From: Actinomycetota bacterium
GTDB taxonomy: Bacteria; Actinomycetota; Actinomycetes; S36-B12
DNA length: 5,617 nt
Direction: 5' to 3'
Assembly (NCBI GenBank): GCA_009726075.1
Contig: WLND01000129.1
Location: forward strand, 1 to 5,617
In this document: piece after piece, positions 1 to 5,617 of the stretch
Layout: every line of letters starts with the position of its first letter
How positions within the stretch are numbered: the first letter of the stretch is position 1
The notes under the pieces: generated by a model
What the model was told of the DNA's origin: nothing
Seen by the model: only the letters and a program-made list of their open reading frames with translations
Database searches by the model: none
Translations under genes and position numbers: made by a program

Positions 1-28
1 CATGCTATGTTTGCTCTGCAATGGTTTC

Positions 29-42
29 TGGGAATGTTTCCA
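29..42. promoter_or_regulatory. Probable LacI-family operator upstream of the isomerase-like gene
   Basis: The 14-mer TGGGAATGTTTCCA is an imperfect inverted repeat, and the flanking C28 and G43 extend the symmetry to 16 bp. It matches 13 of 14 bases of the reverse complement of the site at 3798-3811. Inverted repeats of this length with a central CG or near-CG step are typical of LacI-family regulators (family knowledge). A weak -10-like TATGTT lies at 6-11, so the site would fall around the transcription start and early leader, where a bound repressor would block transcription. Any -35 box is outside the window. No regulator gene is present, so the factor is unidentified. Confidence 0.7.
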
Positions 43-44
43 GT

Positions 45-51
45 GGAGGTG
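45..51 (+). promoter_or_regulatory. Ribosome binding site that decides the isomerase-like start
   Basis: GGAGGTG at 45-51 is a strong match to the anti-Shine-Dalgarno sequence. The GGAGG core ends four bases before the in-frame GTG at 54. The in-frame ATG at 21 has no comparable purine-rich sequence ahead of it, and starting there would put the operator inside the coding region. This favours GTG 54. The spacing is slightly short, so the choice is good but not certain. Confidence 0.6.
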
Positions 52-53
52 CC

Positions 54-1427
54 GTGCCTGGATCGATCGTGGTCGTCCATCCCTTCTGGGACTTCTGGGC
101 CACAGCGGTTGCCTGGGATCTTCGTGCCGACCGCGAGGACCTACTCGCCCTGGCCACAGCGGAGTTGAGCCAGCACGCCACCGTCCTCAGGTCCAGTCTC
201 GTCGAGGGACCTGAGGATGGCCGGAATGCCATCCAAGGATGCGCCAACGCCGACGCCGTAGTGGTTGTCTCATCAATGGCCGTCCCTTCCGCCACGGGAA
301 TGGCCGTGCTCGATCTTCTTCCGGGGATCCCGGTCGTCGTGTGGGCCGTGAGCCGCACCCAGGGGATGGCGCCGGACTTCAGCCACACCGACATCACCAC
401 GGCCGGTTCGACCGTCGGCGCCCCCATGATCGCGAGCGCCCTGGCCCGACAGGGGCGTGCCTTCGAGGTCGTCGCCTCAACGTTGCAGAATCCCGGCCAG
501 ATCGGATCCGCTGTCAGCGCGGCGACGGCTGCCGGACGGGTCAGGCGAGCCCGGCTCCTGAGGATCGGTGAGGCGATGCCGGGATACACGACCGTTGTCC
601 CGCCCTCGACGGGATGGGACGGCTTCGGGCCGACCATCATCGATCTGCCGGCGGAGCAGTTCGCCGAGCGCACTCGTGCGGCCGACGATGGCGCTGTCTC
701 CGAGACCCTGGCCGACATCGCGGGATCGTCGACAGTATCGGCGGACGTGGATCCAGTCGGGCTGCGGCGCGCTGCCGCTGCAGAGGTGGCGCTGCGGACT
801 GCCCTTGTGGAATTCGAGTGCGTGGCGGGGGCTCTGAACTGCCACGTCGCATCCCTTCGACCTGATCCGGAGTTCGGCATCGCACCCTGCCTTGCGTTGG
901 GTCGGCTGACGTCCGAGGGCCATCCCTTCACCTGCACGGGTGACCTGTTGACCGCAATCGCGATGCTTGCCGTCCAGGCGCTCGGCCTGCCCACCCTGTA
1001 CCACGAGGTCGAGGCGCTGGACCATGATCGCGACGAGGCGATACTTGCCAACTCGGGAGAGTATGACCGGCGCCTTTGCGGTGACGCGGACATCACAATC
1101 GTCCCTAACGTCTGGTACGAACAGGATCCGATCACCGCGCCATGCCCACTATTCAGCATCCCTGCCGGCCCGGCGTCGCTGGTCGGCTTCGTGTTCGCCC
1201 CGAACCCTCGTTTCGTTGTCGCCGAGGGTGAGTTCACGGGTCGGCAGTCCCCTAACACGGGCGTACCGAATGCGGGCTTCCGCTTCTCCTCCGGGCCGGT
1301 GGGCAGCGCCTGGGCCCGGTGGGCACAGGCAGGCGTCGTCCATCACTCCGCCGCTACGAATGAGCTCGTCGCAGATCGCATTGAATCGATCGCGCTCCAC
1401 CTCGGCGCCGAATTCGTCCGAGTCTGA
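54..1427 (+). CDS. L-fucose/L-arabinose isomerase-like protein
   Basis: This is a 457-residue protein from GTG 54 (468 from ATG 21), within the length range of short members of the fucose/arabinose isomerase fold. These are cytoplasmic, metal-dependent aldose-ketose isomerases. The N-terminus (SIVVVHPFWDFW) looks like the first strand of the Rossmann-like N-terminal domain. The C-terminal half carries the family pattern: a PC-x-ALGRLTSEG segment, then CTGD at 294-297, HEVEALD from H317, the stretch ANSGEYD, and a His-His pair at H430-H431 followed by a terminal LGAEFVRV. In classical L-arabinose isomerases a metal-binding Glu sits in an EGD motif, with a His later. Here the EGD position reads T295-G-D, and the ANSGEYD segment has Ser where those enzymes have His. 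The fold assignment is fairly safe, but isomerase activity and substrate are not. It is probably co-transcribed with the P450 one base downstream and controlled from the operator at 29-42. Confidence 0.72.
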   Translation: MPGSIVVVHPFWDFWATAVAWDLRADREDLLALATAELSQHATVLRSSLVEGPEDGRNAIQGCANADAVVVVSSMAVPSATGMAVLDLLPGIPVVVWAVSRTQGMAPDFSHTDITTAGSTVGAPMIASALARQGRAFEVVASTLQNPGQIGSAVSAATAAGRVRRARLLRIGEAMPGYTTVVPPSTGWDGFGPTIIDLPAEQFAERTRAADDGAVSETLADIAGSSTVSADVDPVGLRRAAAAEVALRTALVEFECVAGALNCHVASLRPDPEFGIAPCLALGRLTSEGHPFTCTGDLLTAIAMLAVQALGLPTLYHEVEALDHDRDEAILANSGEYDRRLCGDADITIVPNVWYEQDPITAPCPLFSIPAGPASLVGFVFAPNPRFVVAEGEFTGRQSPNTGVPNAGFRFSSGPVGSAWARWAQAGVVHHSAATNELVADRIESIALHLGAEFVRV

Positions 1428-1428
1428 C

Positions 1429-2673
1429 GTGTCCGGGCCATTTGACGGGCGCTCCCCTCAGCCACCCTGGCTGGATGAGGAGTTCCTCACCCCGGAATTC
1501 TGTGTCAACCCCTACCGCCTGTACGGCCGACTCCTGGACGACGCCCCTGTTGCGTGGAGCGATAAGGCGCGGGCCTGGCTCGTGTGCGGCTTCGATGACG
1601 TTGTCGCCGGGCTCAGCGATGTCCGGCTGTCGTCAGGACGACGCATTCCGGCCCTGGCCAGTGCGCTGAGCCCCGAGGCACGTGAGAGAGATGCCCGGGC
1701 GCTCGATTGCATGGCACGCATGATGGCCTTTCGGGATCAGCCGTCTCACACTCGCTTGCGAAAAATTGTCTCTCGGGCGTTCACGGCACGCCGTGTGGCG
1801 GACCTGGAGCACCAGGTGCAGGAGCTCGTAGACACCCTAGTCGGGAGGTTTCCACGTGACGGAGCTTTCGATCTCGTTGCCGCCTTGACCTTTCCTCTTC
1901 CCGCGCTTGTCATCTGCCGGTTGCTCGGGATCCCCGAGGAGCGCCTCACCGACGTGCGTCGCTGGTCCGATGCCGTTGTCGCGTTGCTGTCCTCCGCGGT
2001 GATGACCGATGACCATGCTGATCAGGCGCGGGTGGCCGTTGAGGAGGCCGACGCGTACATCCGGAGTCTGGTCGACGCCCGACGCGCCGAGCCACAGGAC
2101 GATCTGCTGACGGCCATCGCGCGGACCGGGGTCGATGGGGACTCGCTTTCCCCTGACGAGATCACCGCCATGGTGATCCTGCTCTTCTTCGCCGGCTTCG
2201 AGACGACCGAAGGACTCATCGGAAACGGCGTTCTCGCGTTGCTCGCCGACGATGGTCCGCGGCAGTCGCTTGCGGCAGACCCTGAGCTTGCCCCAGCGGT
2301 GGTCGAGGAGGTGCTGCGATTCGACACCTCCGTCCACCGCCAGTCGCGAATTGCCGTCACTCCGCTCACAATCTCTGGAGTCGACATCGAGGCAGGCGAT
2401 CCGGTGCTGTTCATGATCGGGGCTGCGGGACGTGACCCCCGCCGCTTCCAGCGCCCAGACCGATTCGACCCACACCGGCCGGACGCCGGCAACGTCGGCT
2501 TCGGCCACGGCATTCACTTCTGCCTCGGCGCCCCCCTGGCGCGGCTGGAGACACGCATCGCCCTCGCAACCTTGGCGAAAGGGCGCTACCCACTTCACTC
2601 TGCAGGTCAACCGACGTACGGAACCTTGCTTGCCGTTCGCAAACCATCAGCGCTTCCCGTCACCCTCGCGTAG
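1429..2673 (+). CDS. Cytochrome P450 (soluble bacterial type)
   Basis: This is a haem-thiolate monooxygenase of 414 residues, usual for soluble bacterial P450s, with no membrane anchor. All signature motifs are intact: the C-helix HTRLR, the I-helix oxygen-activation motif AGFETT at 255-260, the K-helix ExxR at E294-R297, and the haem loop FGHGIHFCLG with the axial cysteine at C365. The likely start is GTG 1429, one base after the TGA of the preceding gene. No good ribosome binding site precedes it, which suggests translational coupling. The open frame extends upstream to 967, but that part is a shadow of the isomerase-like gene. Such P450s receive electrons from a ferredoxin and reductase, and neither is encoded here. 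The substrate cannot be predicted. Pairing with a carbohydrate-isomerase-like gene suggests hydroxylation or O-dealkylation of the cluster's substrate (inference). Its last 14 bases overlap the 3' end of the convergent dehydrogenase gene. Confidence 0.95.
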   Translation: MSGPFDGRSPQPPWLDEEFLTPEFCVNPYRLYGRLLDDAPVAWSDKARAWLVCGFDDVVAGLSDVRLSSGRRIPALASALSPEARERDARALDCMARMMAFRDQPSHTRLRKIVSRAFTARRVADLEHQVQELVDTLVGRFPRDGAFDLVAALTFPLPALVICRLLGIPEERLTDVRRWSDAVVALLSSAVMTDDHADQARVAVEEADAYIRSLVDARRAEPQDDLLTAIARTGVDGDSLSPDEITAMVILLFFAGFETTEGLIGNGVLALLADDGPRQSLAADPELAPAVVEEVLRFDTSVHRQSRIAVTPLTISGVDIEAGDPVLFMIGAAGRDPRRFQRPDRFDPHRPDAGNVGFGHGIHFCLGAPLARLETRIALATLAKGRYPLHSAGQPTYGTLLAVRKPSALPVTLA

Positions 2674-3745
2674 AGACCGTCTCGATCGCGATCTGGACGA
2701 GGAGTGCGTCTACAACACCCTGCGTAGAGGTCGTGCCTCCGAGGTCTCTGGTCCTGGTTCGCGGATCGGTCAATGTGCGCTCGATGGCACGCATCACGCG
2801 TGCCGCCGCGTGTCCGCGTCCCAGGTGTTCAAGCATTAGTGCGCAAGACCAGACGGCCGCTATGGGGTTAGCGACCCGAGTCCGGCGATGTCCGGCGCTG
2901 AGCCATGGACGGGCTCGAACATCGACGGGAACTGCCGCTCCGGGTTGAGGTTGGCCGATGCTGCGATCCCGGCGCTCCCAACGATTGCCGCGGCTAGATC
3001 GGAAAAGATGTCCCCGTAGAGGTTGGATGCCACGATTACGTCGAAGTCAAAGGGACGCAGCACCAACTCCGCCGCAAGCGCGTCGATGAGTCGCTTGTCG
3101 ACTATCAGCGACGGGTAATCGGCTGCTACCTCGGCCACCACCTCGTCCCAGAAGCGCATGGTGTGGATGATGCCGTTCGACTTGGTCGCCGAAGTCAGGT
3201 GGCCGCGTCGCGCCGCGTCGCGCCGCAGCGCTCTCGCATGCGTAACGAGCGATCCGCTCGATGCCGATCCGCGTGAAGATGTCATTCTGCACGGCGAACT
3301 CGCGCTCAGTCCCCCTCATGAAACGTCCGCCCGACTCAGAGTATTCGCCCTCGGTGTTCTCTCGGACGATCAGCAGATCAATATATCGGCCTTCGGGCAC
3401 GGTGACCCGCGGGCTCACACCGTCGAACAGCCTGATCGGTCGCAGGTTGACGTACTGGTCGAATGCTCGTCGTATTGGTATGAGGAGCTCCCACAGGGAC
3501 TCGTCGTCGGGGACATCCGGGAGTCCCACCGCGCCGAGGAAGATCGCATCGAACTCGGACAGTGTCTGCAGGCCATCCGCCGGCATCATCGACCCCTCAT
3601 CGTGGAAGCGATCGCATCCCCAGTCGAACCACGTCCACGACACGGGAGAGTCACCGTCGACTTGAACGGCGGCATCGATCACGGCAGGCGCCGCCGGCAG
3701 CACCTCGGCACCGATTCCCTCACCGGGAATGGCTGCGATCCTCAT
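2660..3745 (-). pseudogene. D-malate/tartrate-type decarboxylating dehydrogenase, two frameshifts
   Basis: This belongs to the isocitrate/isopropylmalate dehydrogenase superfamily and most resembles the D-malate/tartrate dehydrogenases (DmlA/TtuC), which oxidatively decarboxylate 2-hydroxy diacids with NAD+. Frame one runs from ATG 3745 (AGGAG at 3756-3760) through MRIAAIPGEGIG, FDQYVNLRPIRLF and VRENTEGEYSESGG, then meets a stop at 3047. At 3202-3226 a 10-bp tandem duplication shifts the frame. The second frame continues with HLTSATKSNG, DVIVASNLYGDIFSD and FEPVHGSAPDIAG to a stop at 2860. Adding one base in the G run at 2875-2877 restores frame one, giving NPIAAVWSCALMLEHLG, then DLGGTTST, and a TGA at 2660-2662. 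The repaired protein has 358 residues, close to the roughly 360 of E. coli DmlA. Substrate Arg (about R92, R102, R128), Y135, K185 and metal Asp (D218, D242, D246) are all present. As read, it yields 232 residues lacking K185 and the metal Asp. Recent pseudogene or sequencing error are both possible. Confidence 0.88.
3202..3226. repeat. 10-bp tandem repeat (2.5 copies) causing a frameshift
   Basis: The tract 3202-3226 has an exact period of 10 bases. The unit CCGCGTCGCG occurs at 3203-3212 and 3213-3222, followed by a partial third copy. On the coding (minus) strand the unit is CGCGACGCGG. Ten is not a multiple of three, so the extra copy shifts the frame of the dehydrogenase gene. Removing exactly one unit joins ESAAARRG directly to HLTSATKSNG, which fits the family's pattern at this point. 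Slipped-strand replication is a natural origin; a misassembly is the alternative. Confidence 0.9.
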
Positions 3746-3766
3746 CTACGCACGACTCCTGCATCG

Positions 3767-3798
3767 TTGACAACCGAGGGTCTTTGGGGAAGTATACT
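3767..3798. promoter_or_regulatory. Candidate divergent promoter with a palindromic -10
   Basis: Within the 88 bases between the divergent genes, AGTATACT at 3791-3798 is a perfect palindrome and so presents TATACT as a -10 box on both strands. For the rightward VOC-lactonase-SDR unit, a consensus TTGACA lies at 3767-3772, but the spacer to TATACT is 20 bases, longer than the usual 16-18. For the leftward dehydrogenase no convincing -35 is seen in the expected place (about 3814-3820). The operator at 3798-3811 abuts the rightward -10 and would lie in the spacer of the leftward promoter, so one bound repressor could shut both. This is motif reading only. Confidence 0.5.
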
Positions 3799-3811
3799 GG
3801 AAACGTTCCCA
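3798..3811. promoter_or_regulatory. Probable LacI-family operator in the divergent promoter region
   Basis: TGGAAACGTTCCCA is an inverted repeat centred on CG at 3804-3805, with one mismatched pair between its halves. Its reverse complement differs from the site at 29-42 by a single base. It lies between the candidate -10 and the ribosome binding site of the VOC gene (AGGGAG, 3824-3829), a classic repressor position. Two near-identical palindromes ahead of two rightward units in one cluster strongly suggest a shared regulator. The central CG and half-site composition point to the LacI family (inference). Confidence 0.75.
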
Positions 3812-3833
3812 TTTCAGCGACCCAGGGAGTCTT

Positions 3834-4295
3834 GTGCCTTCCGTCACCGGCTTCTTCCACGGCGGCATCACCGTGAGCGACATGGACTCGAGCATCACGT
3901 TCTATGAGGGCGGACTAGGACTGGAGATCGCCTTCGATCGGGTCCTGGACGCGGACTACCTGCGGACAGTACTGGATCTTCCGCTTTCATCGATACGCGC
4001 CGTCTACCTCACCATCCCTGGTGGTGGCTTCGTCGAACTGCTCGAGTACCGCGGGCTGGAGCAAATGCCAGCTGCATCGCGGCCGTGCGATCCAGGAGCC
4101 GGACATCTGTGCCTGTACGTCGAGGGCATCGACGCGCTGTGTGAGCGCGTTTATGGGATGGGCTACCGCAGCCGATCAGTTGGCCCCGTTGACATCACTG
4201 CCGGCCCAAATGCAGGAGCTCGGTCGGTCTACCTGCTTGATCCGGACGGCTACCCCATCGAACTGTTCCAACGGCCCCAGTCGGCCCAGATCTGA
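3834..4295 (+). CDS. VOC/glyoxalase-fold metalloprotein
   Basis: This is a 153-residue protein of the vicinal oxygen chelate superfamily, which includes glyoxalase I, methylmalonyl-CoA epimerase and extradiol dioxygenases. Two beta-alpha-beta-beta-beta modules are visible. The first starts FFHGGITVSDMDSSITFYE and ends at VELLEY; the second starts GHLCLYVEGIDALCERV and ends at YPIELFQ. The four positions that bind the divalent metal are all occupied: H9, E68, H91 and E143, so it should be catalytically competent. The GTG start at 3834 is supported by AGGGAG at 3824-3829 and is needed to keep H9. It is the first gene of a rightward trio; the lactonase ATG follows ten bases after its stop. Single-domain members of this length are often epimerases, lyases or isomerases. 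The reaction here cannot be decided, but context suggests an intermediate of the same catabolic route. Confidence 0.88.
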   Translation: MPSVTGFFHGGITVSDMDSSITFYEGGLGLEIAFDRVLDADYLRTVLDLPLSSIRAVYLTIPGGGFVELLEYRGLEQMPAASRPCDPGAGHLCLYVEGIDALCERVYGMGYRSRSVGPVDITAGPNAGARSVYLLDPDGYPIELFQRPQSAQI

Positions 4296-4305
4296 AGGAG
4301 TAGTC

Positions 4306-5184
4306 ATGCAGTTTGATATCGAAACTCTCGCCAGCGGCCTGGGCCATCCAGAAGGTCCCGACGTCCTTCCGGATGGACGCATCGTGATGGTGGAGACGTA
4401 CACGAGCAAGATCGTCGCTTGGTCGCCCGATCGCGGTATCCATGACTATGCCCTGTGTGGTGGAGGCCCGAATGCCTGCATGCTGGGCTCGGATGGTGCC
4501 ATCTACATCACGCAGAATGGGGGCACCGTCGGAGCCTGGAAGGCAGAAGTGATGTCGACGCCGTCCATCCAGAAGGCTTGGCCGGATGGACGGGTGGAGA
4601 CCCTCGTCGAAGAGGTCGACGGTGTGCTGCTGCAGGCTCCAAACGACCTGACGTTCGGGCCTGACGGCCGTCTGTACTTCACCGATCCCGGCGACTACTA
4701 CCCCGACGATCGCTCGACGGGTCGACTCTTCGTGTTGAATCCTGACGGAACTGGGGAACTGCTCGAGGAGATCCCGAATGCATACCCGAACGGGATCGTG
4801 GCCGAGCCCGATGGATCAATCGTGTGGGTCGAGTCCTACGACCGCGGCGTCTACCGACGCAAGCCCGATGGCGTCTCCCAGCTGATCCATGTCATGCCTG
4901 AAAACCACGTTCCCGACGGACTCAAGATCGCTGCGGATGGCAGCCTGTGGATCACAGCGTTCATGGGTGGCGGAATCGACATCGTCGCGCCCGACGGGAC
5001 GGCGATCGACTTCCTGGAGACTGGTGGCGTCCCCCTCAATTGCATCTTCGTTGGTAACTCGCTGGTGATCACCGACTTCGGCGACGTGACCGCCGTGACC
5101 GATCAGGCCCCTATGGGCGGCCGACTGTGGAGGGTCCCAGTCGGCGTCGAAGGTATGCCCCTCTTCCGTGGAAAGGTTGGCTGA
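4306..5184 (+). CDS. SMP-30/gluconolactonase-family lactonase
   Basis: This is a 292-residue six-bladed beta-propeller protein of the SMP-30/gluconolactonase/LRE family, which hydrolyses sugar lactones and related lactones with a single bound divalent metal. Family residues are in place: E16 in HPEGPD near the N-terminus, N113-D114 in APNDLTFGPDGRLYFTD, N162 in YPNGI, and D204 in VPDGLKIAADG. Together E16, N162 and D204 match the metal-binding triad of the family. Repeated PDG/DG turns mark the propeller blades. No signal peptide is seen, so it is probably cytoplasmic. The ATG at 4306 has a strong AAGGAG at 4295-4300, overlapping the preceding stop region, so it is read in one transcript with the VOC gene. 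The following SDR starts one base after its stop. An SDR next to a lactonase is a common pairing for oxidative sugar breakdown: the alcohol is oxidised to a lactone, which is then opened. Confidence 0.9.
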   Translation: MQFDIETLASGLGHPEGPDVLPDGRIVMVETYTSKIVAWSPDRGIHDYALCGGGPNACMLGSDGAIYITQNGGTVGAWKAEVMSTPSIQKAWPDGRVETLVEEVDGVLLQAPNDLTFGPDGRLYFTDPGDYYPDDRSTGRLFVLNPDGTGELLEEIPNAYPNGIVAEPDGSIVWVESYDRGVYRRKPDGVSQLIHVMPENHVPDGLKIAADGSLWITAFMGGGIDIVAPDGTAIDFLETGGVPLNCIFVGNSLVITDFGDVTAVTDQAPMGGRLWRVPVGVEGMPLFRGKVG

Positions 5185-5185
5185 C

Positions 5186-5617
5186 ATGACTTCCGACAAT
5201 TCTCCAAAGGCCGTTGTGACCGGGGCGGGAAGCGGAATCGGACTGGCCACTGGTCGTCGCCTCGTGCGCGAGGGATTCTCCGTCACCGCGATCGACCGGG
5301 ACGAGGTGGGCCTTGATCGGGCGGCGGCAGAGGGTATGACGCCGCTGAAGGCCGATCTCGCCTCGGTCGGGGACCGTGACAAGGCCGTACAGGCTGCGCA
5401 AGGAAGCCGCTGCCTGGTCAATGCTGCCGGCATCATCGTGCTGAAGCCGATCCTCGACGTCACCATCGAGGATCTCGAAGCCGTCTACCGAGTCAATGTC
5501 CATGCGGTCTGGGACCTAACGGCCCGCATCGGATCGGCGATGACCGCGGGCGGCTCCATCGTCAACCTGAGTTCCAGTTCCGCCAAGCTGGCCTCGACCA
5601 CAGAGGCCGCCGCGTAC
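5186..5617 (+). CDS. SDR-family NAD(P)-dependent oxidoreductase (3' end cut off)
   Basis: This is a classical short-chain dehydrogenase/reductase, of which the first 144 residues are in the window and the frame is open to the edge. The cofactor-binding motif TGAGSGIG is at residues 12-19. D37 at the end of the second strand (TAIDRD) suggests a preference for NAD(H) over NADP(H). NAAG at 79-82, the structural N104 and the serine run at 129-132 (S131 is the best catalytic Ser by spacing) all fit. The last codon in the window, Y144, is 13 residues after S131, as expected for the catalytic Tyr of YxxxK. The K and the C-terminal substrate-binding part (about 100 residues) lie outside. ATG 5186 is one base after the lactonase TGA, with GGAAAGG at 5170-5176, so the two are translationally close. 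It probably oxidises a hydroxyl of the cluster's sugar-like substrate (inference). Confidence 0.93.
   Translation, partial: MTSDNSPKAVVTGAGSGIGLATGRRLVREGFSVTAIDRDEVGLDRAAAEGMTPLKADLASVGDRDKAVQAAQGSRCLVNAAGIIVLKPILDVTIEDLEAVYRVNVHAVWDLTARIGSAMTAGGSIVNLSSSSAKLASTTEAAAY

Noticed and set aside
5..1258. A 417-codon open frame on the minus strand opposite the isomerase-like gene
   Set aside because: It is rich in Ser, Arg and Ala with no recognisable motif, and it mirrors the codon bias of the plus-strand gene. It is a typical high-GC antisense shadow.
967..1428. N-terminal extension of the P450 open frame
   Set aside because: This part encodes low-complexity Arg/Ser-rich sequence out of frame with the isomerase-like gene, whose family motifs cover the same bases. 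P450 homology begins just after GTG 1429.
1837..2610. A 257-codon minus-strand open frame opposite the P450
   Set aside because: The P450 signature motifs on the plus strand occupy the same bases, and the antisense translation has no recognisable domain.
2684..2693. 10-bp palindrome GATCGCGATC
   Set aside because: It lies inside coding sequence for the dehydrogenase C-terminus, does not resemble the operator pair, and such GC-rich palindromes are common by chance.
2674..2859. An apparent intergenic stretch between the P450 and the dehydrogenase fragment, considered for a terminator or small RNA
   Set aside because: Minus-strand translation in the dehydrogenase's original frame shows that it encodes the enzyme's C-terminus.
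3158..3907. A 249-codon plus-strand open frame across the dehydrogenase and divergent promoter
   Set aside because: It runs antisense to clear dehydrogenase motifs and through the promoter and operator, and has no family features.

Overview
The window reads as part of a catabolic gene cluster from a high-GC Gram-positive bacterium, probably an actinomycete. This rests on the strong GC bias at third codon positions, three probable GTG starts, tight gene packing, and a stand-alone P450 of the soluble bacterial type. No rRNA, tRNA, CRISPR array, insertion sequence or integrase is visible.

Layout. (1) A rightward pair at 54-2673: a protein resembling the L-fucose/L-arabinose isomerase family, followed one base later by a cytochrome P450. 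(2) A leftward gene at 2660-3745 for a D-malate/tartrate-type decarboxylating dehydrogenase (the isopropylmalate dehydrogenase superfamily). It overlaps the P450 tail to tail by 14 bases. It carries two frame lesions: a 10-bp tandem duplication near residue 177 and a missing base near residue 287. Together they leave a net +9, so the gene is recognisable from its start to its true stop codon, but as read it gives only a 232-residue product. (3) An 88-bp divergent promoter region at 3746-3833. (4) A rightward trio at 3834-5617: a VOC/glyoxalase-fold protein, an SMP-30/gluconolactonase-family lactonase, and an SDR oxidoreductase cut by the window edge exactly at its catalytic tyrosine.

Regulation. 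Two near-identical 14-bp inverted repeats of LacI-family type (TGGGAAYGTTTCCA) lie just upstream of the isomerase-like gene (29-42) and in the divergent region (3798-3811). One regulator, encoded outside the window, probably controls all three transcription units. The divergent region also holds a perfectly palindromic -10 core that could fire in both directions.

How the genes may work together (inference). LacI-type control plus an isomerase-like protein, an SDR, a lactonase and a hydroxy-acid dehydrogenase suggests oxidative breakdown of a sugar-like or polyol-like compound: dehydrogenation to a lactone, hydrolysis to the acid, then oxidative decarboxylation. The P450 suggests the starting compound first needs hydroxylation or dealkylation, as for a methylated sugar, glycoside or natural-product ring. 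No substrate can be assigned from sequence alone. No ferredoxin or reductase partner for the P450 is present in the window.
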